Below, piece after piece: positions 55,051 through 64,000 of a stretch of 64,000 bases of DNA (its first letter is position 1; each line of letters begins with the position of its first letter). Below the pieces are notes generated by a model. It did not search any database. It was given only the letters and a program-made list of their open reading frames with translations, and was not told where the DNA came from. Source of the stretch: Euptelea pleiosperma. Lineage: Eukaryota > Streptophyta > Magnoliopsida > Ranunculales > Eupteleaceae. Both the position numbers and the translations under genes were made by a program. The DNA is taken from contig CM068545.1 in the NCBI GenBank assembly GCA_035048495.1, forward strand, positions 20,742,741-20,806,740, read 5' to 3'.

Positions 55051-55479
55051 CATGGTTTTAAAAATGGCCGTTTAAACGGTAACGCCCCAAGCCCGGTTCC
55101 GTTAAAACCGTTTAAATACGTTTTATCGGTTTTGAAAAAAACAGCCGTTTTTTTGTTTTAACGGCCGTTAAAATCGTTTAAACGGCCATTAAAATCGTTT
55201 AAACAGCCGTTTAATTTTGAAAAATTTTGTGAAAAAAACAGCCGTTAAAACCATTTAATTCCGTTAAAATCTGTTAAATTCCGTTTTTTTTTTTTTTTCA
55301 AATTTCAAAATTTGAATTTCAGCACCATTTTTTTCCGTTAAAATCATTAAAACCGTTAAAATCCGTTTAATTCTGTTTTTTCCTATTTTTTTCCATTTTT
55401 GCCCCTGACCGTTTCAATCTGTTTAAACGGTAACGCCCCTAGTCCATTTAACCGTTAAAACGGCCTCCTTTAAACCTTG
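55051..55479. mobile_element. hAT-like MITE (AACGG family) with 8-bp TSD
   Basis: GTACTAGG flanks both sides (55043-55050 and 55480-55487). The ends are CATGGTTTTAAA and the inverse TTTAAACCTTG. The body is built of AACGGCCGTTAAAATCG-like units that can fold. It is very similar to 62349-62802. Confidence 0.8.
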
Positions 55480-55559
55480 GTACTAGGTCTGTTGACATCC
55501 CTAGATAATGTAAGAGCCTCACCCAAACCCAGTCCATGTGTATAACCAACACAAGCAAC

Positions 55560-56150
55560 AATGTCAGGTCCACCTAGTGATTGGCCAAACATCCATACGG
55601 TCAGTGTCCTCTTAAGAATGTGCCACGTGACTCATATTGGCTGCAGTCAGCGGCGTCGCTGACTAGAGGTGTCATCGAAGGTTTACTCCTAACTTATGGG
55701 TGTGTTGAGCAAAAGCGCCTCAGCATCAGACGTATGCCGAAGACAGTTAGACGTAAGAATCATTTTTAGTACATTTTTTTTCTTTCGTTTTACTTGAGAT
55801 GATTGGAGACCTGGGGCTCTGTGGTGACAATTGCATGTAAAAACTATGTCAAATAGTATGGAACTGTGTTTTCTTATGAAAAACAAGGTTTTTCTTAATT
55901 GATCCTATCTTTATCTGGTGGAGGGATCCACGGACCTAAATTTTTGGACAAATTTTCACCGAAAATCTCGTCCGTGGATCCCAAGAATCCAACGGTGGTT
56001 GACAGTGCTAAGCTAGCATTCACTTTTGCCAAAGCAAAACCACCGTTGGATTTGGTGAAAATTTATGTCCTCGGAACCTTCTATTTTGTATATTCGGAGT
56101 TTTAACACCTCAAATTAAAGTTCAAACTATATTTGGTCAAAGACTCAAAA
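55560..56150. repeat. Half of a family 1 MITE and foldback debris
   Basis: 55560-55650 is only the right arm of family 1 (GGCCAAACATCCATACGGTC, GTGCCACGTG). 55908-56060 holds GGATCCACGGAC, its inverse GTCCGTGGATCC, and CCAACGGTGGTTGACAGTGC, shared with the next element. No gene. Confidence 0.5.
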
Positions 56151-56560
56151 GGTAGCAGGAATCAGGGGACTAACAAAAGTGAACCAACAAGTTTATGTTT
56201 GTTCTCAACCGTGGATATTAAGTATCCAACGGTGGTTGATAGTGCTGAGCTGGCATTCACTTTTACAAAAGCAAAACCCATTTTGCAAAAGTAGGAGAAA
56301 ATTTTAGAAGCGGTGGACTTTTGAAGCGGCGACGCAGTGGCCAATCACATCACGCCACAATCCCAGAAATGCTTTCAGAAATGCTTCTTAAGAGGGGATT
56401 GTGGCATGATGTGATTGGCCACTGCTTCGCCGCTTCAAAAGTCCACCACTTCTAAAATTTTCTCAGTAGAACTACCGGTTGGATACTCGGGAATCACGGC
56501 CGAGAACAAAACATGAACTTGTTGGTTCACTTTTGTTGGTCCCCTGATCCCGATCCTTGG
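56151..56560. repeat. Foldback MITE (family 8)
   Basis: Terminal arms AGGGGACTAACAAAAGTGAA and TTCACTTTTGTTGGTCCCCT; inner arms GAAGCGGTGGACTTTTGAAG and CTTCAAAAGTCCACCACTTC. Nearly all of the element folds. Confidence 0.75.
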
Positions 56561-56837
56561 TCAAAAGCCACAAGATCAGCCTAGGAACAAGTAATTAATA
56601 GTTTAAAAATTGAGTCTTTTTGGTTTCCTTAGTACCACAAAAAAATATTTTACTGAGGTAGGGTAGTTGCCTAACAAACAACATGCATACCAAACCAAAA
56701 CACAGAACAATGTAAGCCAAACAACATAATGATTGGAGTTCTCTTAGGTGTCGAGAATTCTGTGGCTGTCATGGGCTTTGATGACAGCCCTTACTCGTTG
56801 TTAATTAACATGTTCTGACGCAGAGTTTTGGGGAAAA

Positions 56838-57135
56838 ATTCGCAGGTCCCTAGGACTTTCAAACTTTGAATGTTCTCTCCCAAAACCCTATGTTAACCAC
56901 CCTTAACTAACTAAACAAGGGTTTAACATGGGTTAGATTTAGGCTTCTACGCACGTATCTGACATTTTTGGGAGTTTGAAGTCCCCTCCCAAAATGTTCG
57001 ACACATACCCTATGTTAACCACCTTTAAATAACTAATCAAGGGTTTAACATGGGTTAGATTTAGGCTTTACGCACGTGTCTGACATTTTGGGAGGGGAAA
57101 CTTCAATGTTTGAAGGTCCCCGGAACCTGCAAATC
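56838..57135. repeat. Family 3 MITE with a duplicated half
   Basis: The segment GGGTTTAACATGGGTTAGAT occurs twice (56926 and 57041), each with preceding TATGTTAACCACC and following CTGACATTTT. This looks like a tandem duplication of the element seen at 49-212. Confidence 0.6.
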
Positions 57136-57945
57136 TTTTCTCGCAAAGTTTTCATCCCCATGCATATATTACTGTCGAATCTTTCTCTTTTTTTCTTTTT
57201 TGGTATTATTGTGGAATCTTTCTATCTTTTTCCTTCTTTTTCTATTTTTGAAGTCAAGCAGGTTAGAAAGTAGATTTAACTTCTTTAATCAATCAGTTTT
57301 TTGCGCGCACTATTGAATATCAGCTCAAATCATGGTGGAAAACATGCATTCAAAAGTATTATCTCCCTTTTTCTAAAGTTAGCGCCATTTATTTTCCTAC
57401 AAAGATATTTTTGACAATGTATTTTTCATAAGGGTCTGGCTCTACGTACCAGCAGAGTCACCAACAATTTCACGTCTACCTCTTTACCATAGATTTCGTT
57501 CAAATCTAACGGTTGTGAGTGGTGGTTTCACTTACTTTTGGGGGAAACTCAATTTAACAACTTCAAGCCATATACCAAGCCGATTGTTGGTTGAACGCTA
57601 CAGTAAGTCATTTCCTTTTCCAGGTAAGACACGTTTCCTTAGATAAGATTTAACCTTCTTCTTCTTCATCTCTCTCTCTCTCTCTCTCTCGAACAAACCA
57701 CATGGGTCGACATTTCTTTGTGAGCATTTGAAGTTTAGATACTTTAACAGAGTTTGTTCCTTCATGGGTCGACATTTCCAAAATGTCCCATGCTTGTTTT
57801 GAAGTCTCACAAATAAAGGTTATATTTACAGAGATTCGTAGCCCTGAGTCATAAGAGAAGTGAGGAATGTGGAACCTAGAAATTCGGATCTGAAAAGACC
57901 TATTCGCACATAGTCTAATCGATTTGGCCAATACGGATAGGTTTT
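57136..57945. other. Intergenic with (TC)n microsatellite
   Basis: A CT run lies at 57668-57690. Otherwise T-rich sequence; short open frames have no protein-like content. Confidence 0.5.
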
Positions 57946-57949
57946 TCCT

Positions 57950-58150
57950 TCGTAAATCCAATCGATTGGACCAAAGGACTCATTAAAATTTCAGTTCTGT
58001 AGTGTCCAATCGATTGATCATGAAGATCCAATTGATCGGATTCAGAAATGAGTTCTGTCCGTAGAATCCAATTGATTGATCAGGAAGGTCCAATCGATCG
58101 GACTTGGAACTGGTTCTGTTCTGTAGGGTCCAATCGGTTGGACATACCCA
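57950..58150. repeat. Array of CCAATCGATTGG-like palindromes
   Basis: At least six near-palindromic motifs occur: TCCAATCGATTGGACC (57957), GTCCAATCGATTGATC (58004), ATCCAATTGATCGGAT (58027), ATCCAATTGATTGATC (58065), GTCCAATCGATCGGAC (58089) and GTCCAATCGGTTGGAC (58128). Spacers share GTTCTGT. Spacing is roughly 25-45 bp. Confidence 0.8.
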
Positions 58151-58705
58151 CATAGTCAAAATCTTGACTAGAGTCAGGTCTGTCATCTGACTAATTTTGA
58201 CCATTTTATTTTATTCATTTTAAAACCTATTCCTATGGTCACTAAGTCACTTATCTTCTACGATCTTAAACTGACAAATCGACCGTTACTCAGATGACTC
58301 TTGTCGTCAACCATCTGATTCGTGCTGTCTTCGTCTTTTAGTCTTCACGTAGTCGGCGAAGTCTGCGTACCACGACATCTTCAACACTATACTAATGCTT
58401 ATAGGAACAGTTATAAGAATGTTTTGTGTCACAAGGAATTTTTGCTAAACTAGAATATGAAATTATTCTTTACAGATTCATTTTCTATGTGGGTCCACCA
58501 AAATAACTGTCAAAAAACGGTTTTAAAAATGGTTGCCCTCCCATCCCCACCCTTCTTTTTTTATTTTTTGGTCCATAACAAATCCACGCCGCCAATACAT
58601 ACTTGTTTTTATATTGTCTTTTGACCTTTTCGTCATTTCCTTTCGGGCCTTCCTTTTCGTTGTTGTAGTTCCCCTTGGTTTTGTTTTGGCAGCTAGCATT
58701 TCTAA
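58151..58705. other. Intergenic, nothing recognised
   Basis: T-rich sequence, no repeat family or gene assigned. Confidence 0.5.
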
Positions 58706-59345
58706 GTGGGGTCGTTATAATGGTATAACAGACTGGGGGCGTTAGCCTTATCCGTTATAATGGGTTGTAATGCTCAGATAAAAAATGGGAAATAACAGCA
58801 CCAATATTCAAAATAAATATTTGAATTTCAAAATTTCAATAAAAAAATAACGGAAATAATGCAAATTTTTCACAATTAATTTTTAATAAGTGCCTAATGA
58901 TCGTGCACCACATATACCCATGGTTACTTTTTAATAAGCCTTTATAAAACCAAAGCATATATATGTTGTGTGCCATCATTGGGTACACGATCGCTGCTTC
59001 AAAAATCCCGCCACTTGAAAAAATTTCTGAAAGCAAAACCACCATTGGATTCTTTGAATCCAAGTTCGAGAAGGAGTAAGATTATGAGTGCAAAAAGGTA
59101 AGTTCCTTGTTCCTGGTCCTTGGTCAAAACCTACAAGAGCAACCAAGGAACAAGTAATTGTTAGTATAAAAATTGGGTCTTTTTGGCTTCCTAACTGAGT
59201 ACCATGAAAAATATTCACCTCATACTTTACTGAGGTTGGGTAGCTACAACCTTGGAAACAACATACATACCCTAACCACGACACAACGGCTGAGCCAAGA
59301 TTCTGTTCCAAGGTGGGCACAATCAATTGAGTACAACCGCCTCCA
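58706..59345. repeat. AACGG-family fragment and debris
   Basis: 58706-58860 keeps TATAACAGACTGGGGGCGTT and GAAATAACAGCACC of the AACGG family. 58980-59080 shares AAAACCACCATTGGATTC with family 8. No gene. Confidence 0.5.
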
Positions 59346-59516
59346 TTATGAGCCATGTGGCATATTTTTAGAGATTTCTGACCATATGGATGTTTGGCCC
59401 AACCCTAGATGGACATGCAGACCACAAATTAGGTTGATTAGTGATTTATAAGCATGTTTGGTGTTGTTTTCATGGGTGAATTTTAACCGTGGAATTTGAT
59501 CATTATTTGAGGTAAG
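59346..59516. repeat. Left half of a family 1 MITE
   Basis: ATTATGAGCCATGTGGCATA, then GACCATATGGATGTTTGGCC and TTGATCATTATTTGAGG; the right arm is missing. Confidence 0.65.
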
Positions 59517-60473
59517 AAATTCAGAAATATATTTTTTGAAATATATTTTTTTAAATGTTTTCAAAGCAAGGGGGGGGGGGGATGTACGTGCCCCCTGGCC
59601 CCTTCCTGGCTCCGCCCCTAACGACATAACAATGTACGCTAAACAACATGGAAATCAGAACCAGTTCATGATTGAGAGTAAACTATTGCTGCTAATTACC
59701 CCACAAAAATTTGACAACCAGTTTCGAAATTAAAACAGAATTGTAAGTAATACATGTTAGGTACGTGGATAAGTACCGGTTAGCAATTCGCTGCTAAGTT
59801 CTTAGAAGTAAAAGTTGACGGTATGATTGATAGCTACCTAGGTAAGAACTCACCTTTGGAAACATGACATTTCCAAGCAAGCGAGAGAGACGGTACTTTA
59901 CGTTCTACGTGTGTGGACTGTGGAGGGGTCTTCCTTACAAGGACGGGTGAAGGGGCCTTTTCACTAAAATATATTAAAAATCAGAAAGGAATTTGGGACT
60001 TATATGTGTGGGGTCTTAGGCAGCCGCCTCAATGGCCTAATGGTTGAGCTGGGCCTGTCAGTAGCCATCTATCTTCCTACATGATACATCATATGCAAGT
60101 GGCGTCTAGATTCATATCCATGGCCCCAACAGTCACCCGAGATAGAGGTTGCAATTAGTGTTGTTACCTACTCTAGGGAGGACAGTGATGGGATCAGTGA
60201 CTTGAAAAGTCAACAAAAAATTTTTCTCCCACAAAATTTTCTGGGGTTTAGAAATTTTCTGTGATTGAAATTCGAGCACGTCTCTATGATTTGAAAAGTC
60301 AAGAAGTGGTCGTGACACACACGAAACGTTTCTCTGACTGACATTGATACGTTCTTACCAGTCGTATTAGTTATTAATGTGATTTGAGACAGGCCCAGCT
60401 GGTTGAGAGGTTTGAATCTTGGGTCGCTTTCCAACCCAACTCACCAGAGGGTAAAACTTCTGTCACAGCCTGA
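59517..60473. other. Intergenic repeat debris
   Basis: A poly(G) run (about 59570-59580), a TGGCCCCTTCCTGGCTCCGC patch, and GCCGCCTCAATGGCCTAATG (60017) that recalls the end of the 15417-15965 repeat. 60320-60370 resembles 685-735. No gene. Confidence 0.45.
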
Positions 60474-61085
60474 AAAATATGAGCCACGTGGCACGCTCTT
60501 AGTCTATGCTGACGATATGGATGTTTGGCCAGTCCCTCGGTGGATCTATAAATCAAAAATCAGTCTGATTAGTGATTTACATCCTTTGGATCTTTGCACC
60601 CAAATAAAGCTCAAATTTCGACCGTTAAAATCAACCCATGAAAGTAACTTCAATCGAATCGTTTAGAAATCACTAATCAGGCTGATTTTTGGTTTAGAGG
60701 TCCACCAAAGGACTGGCCAAACATCCATATGGTAAGCGTCCACTAAGAGTATGCCACGTGGCTCGCTGTCACAACACAAAATACGAGCCACGTGGCATGC
60801 TCTTAGTGGACGCTGACCGTATGGATTTTGGCCAGTCCCTCGGTGGACCTGTAAACCTAAAATCAGCCTGATTAGTGATTTACAACCTTTGGATCTTTGC
60901 ATCCAAATAGCGCTCAGTAATGCTCAACTTCCTACCGTTAAAATCAACCCATGAAGATAACTTCAATCGAATCGCTTAGAAATCACTAATCAAGCTGTTT
61001 TTTGGTTTAGAGGTCCAGCGAGGGGCTTGCCAAACATCCATACAGTAAGCTTCTACTAAGAGTATGCCACGTGGCCAGTGTTGTG
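60474..61085. repeat. Two family 1 MITEs in tandem (copies K and L)
   Basis: K (60474-60775) and L (60776-61085) each open ATATGAGCCACGTGGCA or ATACGAGCCACGTGGCA and close TATGCCACGTGGC. They share CAACCCATGAAR and TTTAGAAATCACTAATCA and lie end to end. Confidence 0.75.
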
Positions 61086-61469
61086 CGTTGTGACAAAAGT
61101 TTTGGCCAATCCCTCGTTCAGGAGAGTCGCACCCCTATCCTTTGAATGTGTGCTCCCATCCATTTAAGAGGTGGCCCACCCATTAATTGGATTATTGAAA
61201 GTTGAAACGAATATGAGTAGAAGTTAGGTTTGAAATTTAGAGACAAGGGGCGCCGCCGTTGTTGAAGGTCAGGAGGCACCAATGACACGTGTGAGGCACC
61301 AAGGAAATGTTTGTGAAGGTCGTGTAGTAGTTTTACCCAAGGTTTAAATGGGACCGTTCTAACGATATAACGGACTGGGGGCGTTACTGTTTTTTTTCCG
61401 TTATAACGAATAAAAACACTCTTGTAGTCTGCATGCGGCTTACAAAATATTTCAAATGGGGGAATGGTC
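61086..61469. repeat. 64-bp-family unit and truncated AACGG copy
   Basis: 61148-61208 is one unit of the 5646-5837 repeat (GGTGGCCCACCCATTAATTG). 61338-61412 starts CAAGGTTTAAATGGGACC and is a truncated hAT-like AACGG element. Confidence 0.6.
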
Positions 61470-61666
61470 ACCCATTAATTAGATGTGATTTCGTATGTCC
61501 GCGCGTCTTCCCTCCCTACAAGTCCAAGTCTCGTTCTACGTATCTTCTTCGTTCCACCGGAAATATCATATCACTACAAATACGCTTTGCACAACTACAG
61601 CATAGCACATTGTCGGAATCGGACGGCCAAAACTTTAGGTGATCAGAGTTATCTCGAGTTTCAGAC
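61470..61666 (+). promoter_or_regulatory. Promoter and leader of the second kinase-gene copy
   Basis: It matches 14294-14561 (TTAATTAGATGTGA, CATTGTCGGAATC, TTTAGGTGATCAGAGTT) without the 42-bp repeat and without the MULE end. Confidence 0.5.
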
Positions 61667-61760
61667 ATGTTTGGGCGTTTGTTCTTTGTTTGGGTTATTA
61701 TTGGGTTCAGTTGCTTCATAACGTTCGCATTCGGAGAAGCTCTTCTGCCACTTGATGAAG
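61667..61760 (+). CDS. Exon 1 of a second LRR-malectin kinase gene (partial)
   Basis: ATG 61667 encodes a signal peptide (FGRLFFVWVIIGFSCFITFA) ending FGEALLPLDE. It stops at a GTAATT donor in phase 1, exactly as exon 1 of the main gene does. Intron 1 is also related (GATCACGGATGGAGATGAGC; TTGGGAGGTTATTA). Similarity ends near 62280, just before the place where exon 2 should start, and is followed by repeats. No exon 2 is found up to 64000. It may be a truncated duplicate or a gene whose next exons lie further on. Confidence 0.6.
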
Positions 61761-62348
61761 GTAATTAATGCCTCCAGTTCGTCTTAAAGACGTCTAAAAC
61801 TAAATTCATGGCGGATTTTCTAAAGTTCCTAGAAATTGACCAACTTGCCCTCATCACTCTTTTTTCCCTAGTAGTCTGTCGGTTCCACTCTGCTGCTTCC
61901 CCTCCCCACAGTCCCCCCTGCTCAACCCTTCCTTTTGGTTCTGATCTAGCGATCACGGATGGAGATGAGCATGACAACCAGTTTATTTTTTATATTTCTA
62001 ATTGGATAGCCTAGATTTTTCAAATTAAAGCCATTTTTTTTGTAGGTTAGGAATGTCCAAATGAACTGGTTTTCTGTGAGGATAGTCACTACAGTGTGAA
62101 AAACTCACGGTGCCGTTGGATTAATTGTCCAAAAATTGAATTAGATGTAAGAAATGGGTGTAGCTTTAGATGGATTCATCAATCGAATATGTTGTAGTAG
62201 AAAGCTTGAACCTTAACATAGGTAGGCAGTTGGGAGGTTATTATAGTCTTTTTGTTCTTTTAACCATGATTTTTTTTTTGGAAAATTACTGACAAGGCCG
62301 TTAATTTGCATCTACAGCTCAAAATAACCTCCATCTAAGTTTTAGAGT

Positions 62349-62802
62349 CATGGTTTTAAAGACGGCCGTTTAAACGGTAACGCCCCAAGCCCGTTTCCAT
62401 TTAAACCGTTTAAACCCGTTTTATCGGTTTTAAAAAAAACGGCCATTTTTTTGTTTTAACGGCCGTTAAAATCGTTTAAACGGCTGTTAAAATCGTTTAA
62501 ACAGCCATTTAATTTCGAAAAATTTTGTGAAAAAAATGGCCGTTAAAACCGTTTAATTCCGTTTAAATCTGTTAAATTCCATTTTTTTTTAAAATTTTCA
62601 AATTTCAAAATTTGAATTTCAGCGTCACTTTTTCCGTTTTTTTCTGTTAAAATCGTTAAAACCGTTAAAATCCATTTAATTCCATTTTTTTCATTTTTGC
62701 CCCTGACCGTTTCAATCCGTTTTAACGGCCGTTTAAATGGTTTAAACGGTAACACCCCCAGTCCGTTTAACCGATAAAACAGCTAGCCTCCTTTAAACCT
62801 TG
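62349..62802. mobile_element. hAT-like MITE (AACGG family), near the lost exon 2
   Basis: Ends CATGGTTTTAAAGACGG and CCTTTAAACCTTG. Flanks TTTTAGAG and TTTTAGAC suggest an 8-bp TSD with one change, although the left flank is one base off the element end. It is very similar to 55051-55479. Confidence 0.7.
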
Positions 62803-62835
62803 TTTTAGACTACAAAAGGGTGACTTTTTTAAGAA

Positions 62836-63242
62836 GGGTCAGGCTCAGCAGCCACATAATTTCACTCAAAAACTCACGCACAAAAATTGAAACTCACACA
62901 CAAAAATTGTCTGGGGGGCTAATATATAAATTAATAGTTTTGGAATGGAGTGATTTTTGGTGAGGAGATCACCCTCACAAAAATTCGAATTATTCTGATA
63001 TTAATAGCATGGTTTACAAGTTTAAGAATTATGGACTGTCTATTTTTTATCGTTTAACTTGAAACCAACATTTGGTGGTGCTAGAAATTTCAGAATGGGC
63101 TGATTTTTTGTAGGGGTGATCTATATGGTGAGGAGAAGAGATCATCCTCACCAAAAATCAGCCATTGATTTATCTTTCATGTGGGTAACCAAAATTGTGT
63201 GTGATTTTGTGAGTGAAATTATGTGGCTGCTGAGCCTGACCC
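62836..63242. mobile_element. MITE (family 5) with exact 9-bp TSD
   Basis: TTTTAAGAA flanks both sides (62827-62835 and 63243-63251). Arms GGGTCAGGCTCAGCAGCCAC and GTGGCTGCTGAGCCTGACCC are perfect over 20 bp. Inner inverted motifs TGATTTTTGGTGAGGAGATC and CCTCACCAAAAATCAGCC resemble families 2 and 4. The 9-bp TSD suggests Mutator-like. Confidence 0.85.
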
Positions 63243-63251
63243 TTTTAAGAA

Positions 63252-63710
63252 TTAGCCTTGCAACCCCACTTTCATTGTTTATACCAGTGTTTTGAAATTC
63301 GGACTGACGGTCGGACCAGGTTTGATTTGAAACCTTGTTGGTCCGGTTCCCTTAAAACTGTTAAATAAAATAGAACCACTAGATTCTTTACAAATGAACG
63401 GTTAAACCGGTGAACTGATCAAACCGACCACTTTTTTAGGATTGATTTTATTATAAACTGAAGAAGAAAACATGTTTTGTTGTTTGTTGAGAAAATCTAG
63501 GCAAAAAATTGTAAATAGTAAATTTTCCAAATAAGAGGATTGTAGGGAATCTTTCATTGTTTATTCCATAAAATAAGATCTTTATTACTTAATTAAATTA
63601 CATCTTTTATTTAAAAAAAAATCTTTATGTTTTTTACAATAAAAATGACTCTCTAATCTATTGACCAATAAAACTTTGATAACAACGCCCAGTCATCAAG
63701 GCTGATGACA
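63252..63710. other. Intergenic, GGTCCGGTT repeat patch
   Basis: 63296-63430 has GGACTGACGGTCGGACC and GGTTAAACCGGTGAACTGA patches of a dispersed repeat, related to 12260-12310 and 15330-15360. The rest is AT-rich. No gene. Confidence 0.5.
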
Positions 63711-64000
63711 GTGCACAATATGAGCCACATGGAACACTCTTAGAGGAATCTAACCATATGGATGTTTGACCAATCATTAGGTTGACCTACAAACCAAAAC
63801 TCCGGTCGATTAGTGATTTCTAGGCGCTGGATTGGAATTCTTTTCATGGGTTGATTTTAACTGTGGGAAATTTGAGCATTATTGACCATTATTTGAGGTA
63901 CAATGATCCAAAGGTTTGAAATCACAAATCAAGCTGATTTTTTGTTTGTAGGTCCATATAAGGATTGGAAAAACATCCATACGGTCAGAGTCCTCTAAGA
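63711..64000. repeat. Family 1 MITE copy M, cut by the window end
   Basis: CACAATATGAGCCACATGG opens it; CATCCATACGGTCAGAGTCC is near the last base. The element continues beyond the window. Confidence 0.7.

Noticed and set aside
57598..57961. Minus-strand frames containing RERERE runs
   Set aside because: Produced by the (TC)n microsatellite.

Overview
This is plant nuclear DNA: spliced genes with GT-AG introns, plant-specific receptor-kinase architecture, Tat-lineage Ty3 and Ty1/copia retroelements, a Helitron, and many foldback MITEs. The long TE-filled introns fit a woody angiosperm with a repeat-rich genome. A magnoliid is possible, but the sequence alone does not settle the species. All exon junctions, terminal repeats and target-site duplications (TSDs) below were read by eye.

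Layout. 1-8.0 kb is repeat: foldback MITEs, a duplicated repeat block (about 2.2-4.1 kb against 6.5-8.0 kb), and a 1,559-bp Helitron (4080-5638) whose unoccupied insertion site survives in the second block. 8.0-14.28 kb is a decayed Mutator-like composite carrying an inverted copy of a common repeat. That repeat is split by a 3.9-kb defective copia element (9537-13399) with identical 172-bp LTRs and a 5-bp TSD.

14.56-54.57 kb holds the one clearly intact host gene, an LRR-malectin receptor-like kinase of the LRR-VIII-2 type, in 24 exons. Exons 1-2 (14562-15259) and exons 3-24 (40326-54565) join in frame to 1,025 codons. The 25-kb intron 2 contains a MULE with a 9-bp TSD (17457-18834), the broken 5' part of a PUB33-like gene, a gag-only LTR element (19166-36597, TSD AAAGA), a full-length but dead Tat/Ty3 element inside its LTR (20686-36474, TSD GCAAY), a solo LTR inside that element's antisense gene (31452-34299, TSD GTAAG), a deleted chromovirus (36868-38674), and several MITEs.

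54.6-64 kb is downstream repeat (hAT-like and other foldbacks, a palindrome array) plus a second signal-peptide exon at 61667-61760. That exon is closely related to exon 1 of the kinase gene and has the same promoter, so the locus was tandemly duplicated. The second copy shows no exon 2 in the window.

How it works together. The product should be a plasma-membrane receptor with extracellular LRRs and a malectin domain, one membrane helix and an RD-type kinase. Its expression must cope with a sense-oriented LTR retrotransposon in intron 2. The retroelement genes are all broken by stops, frameshifts or deletions.
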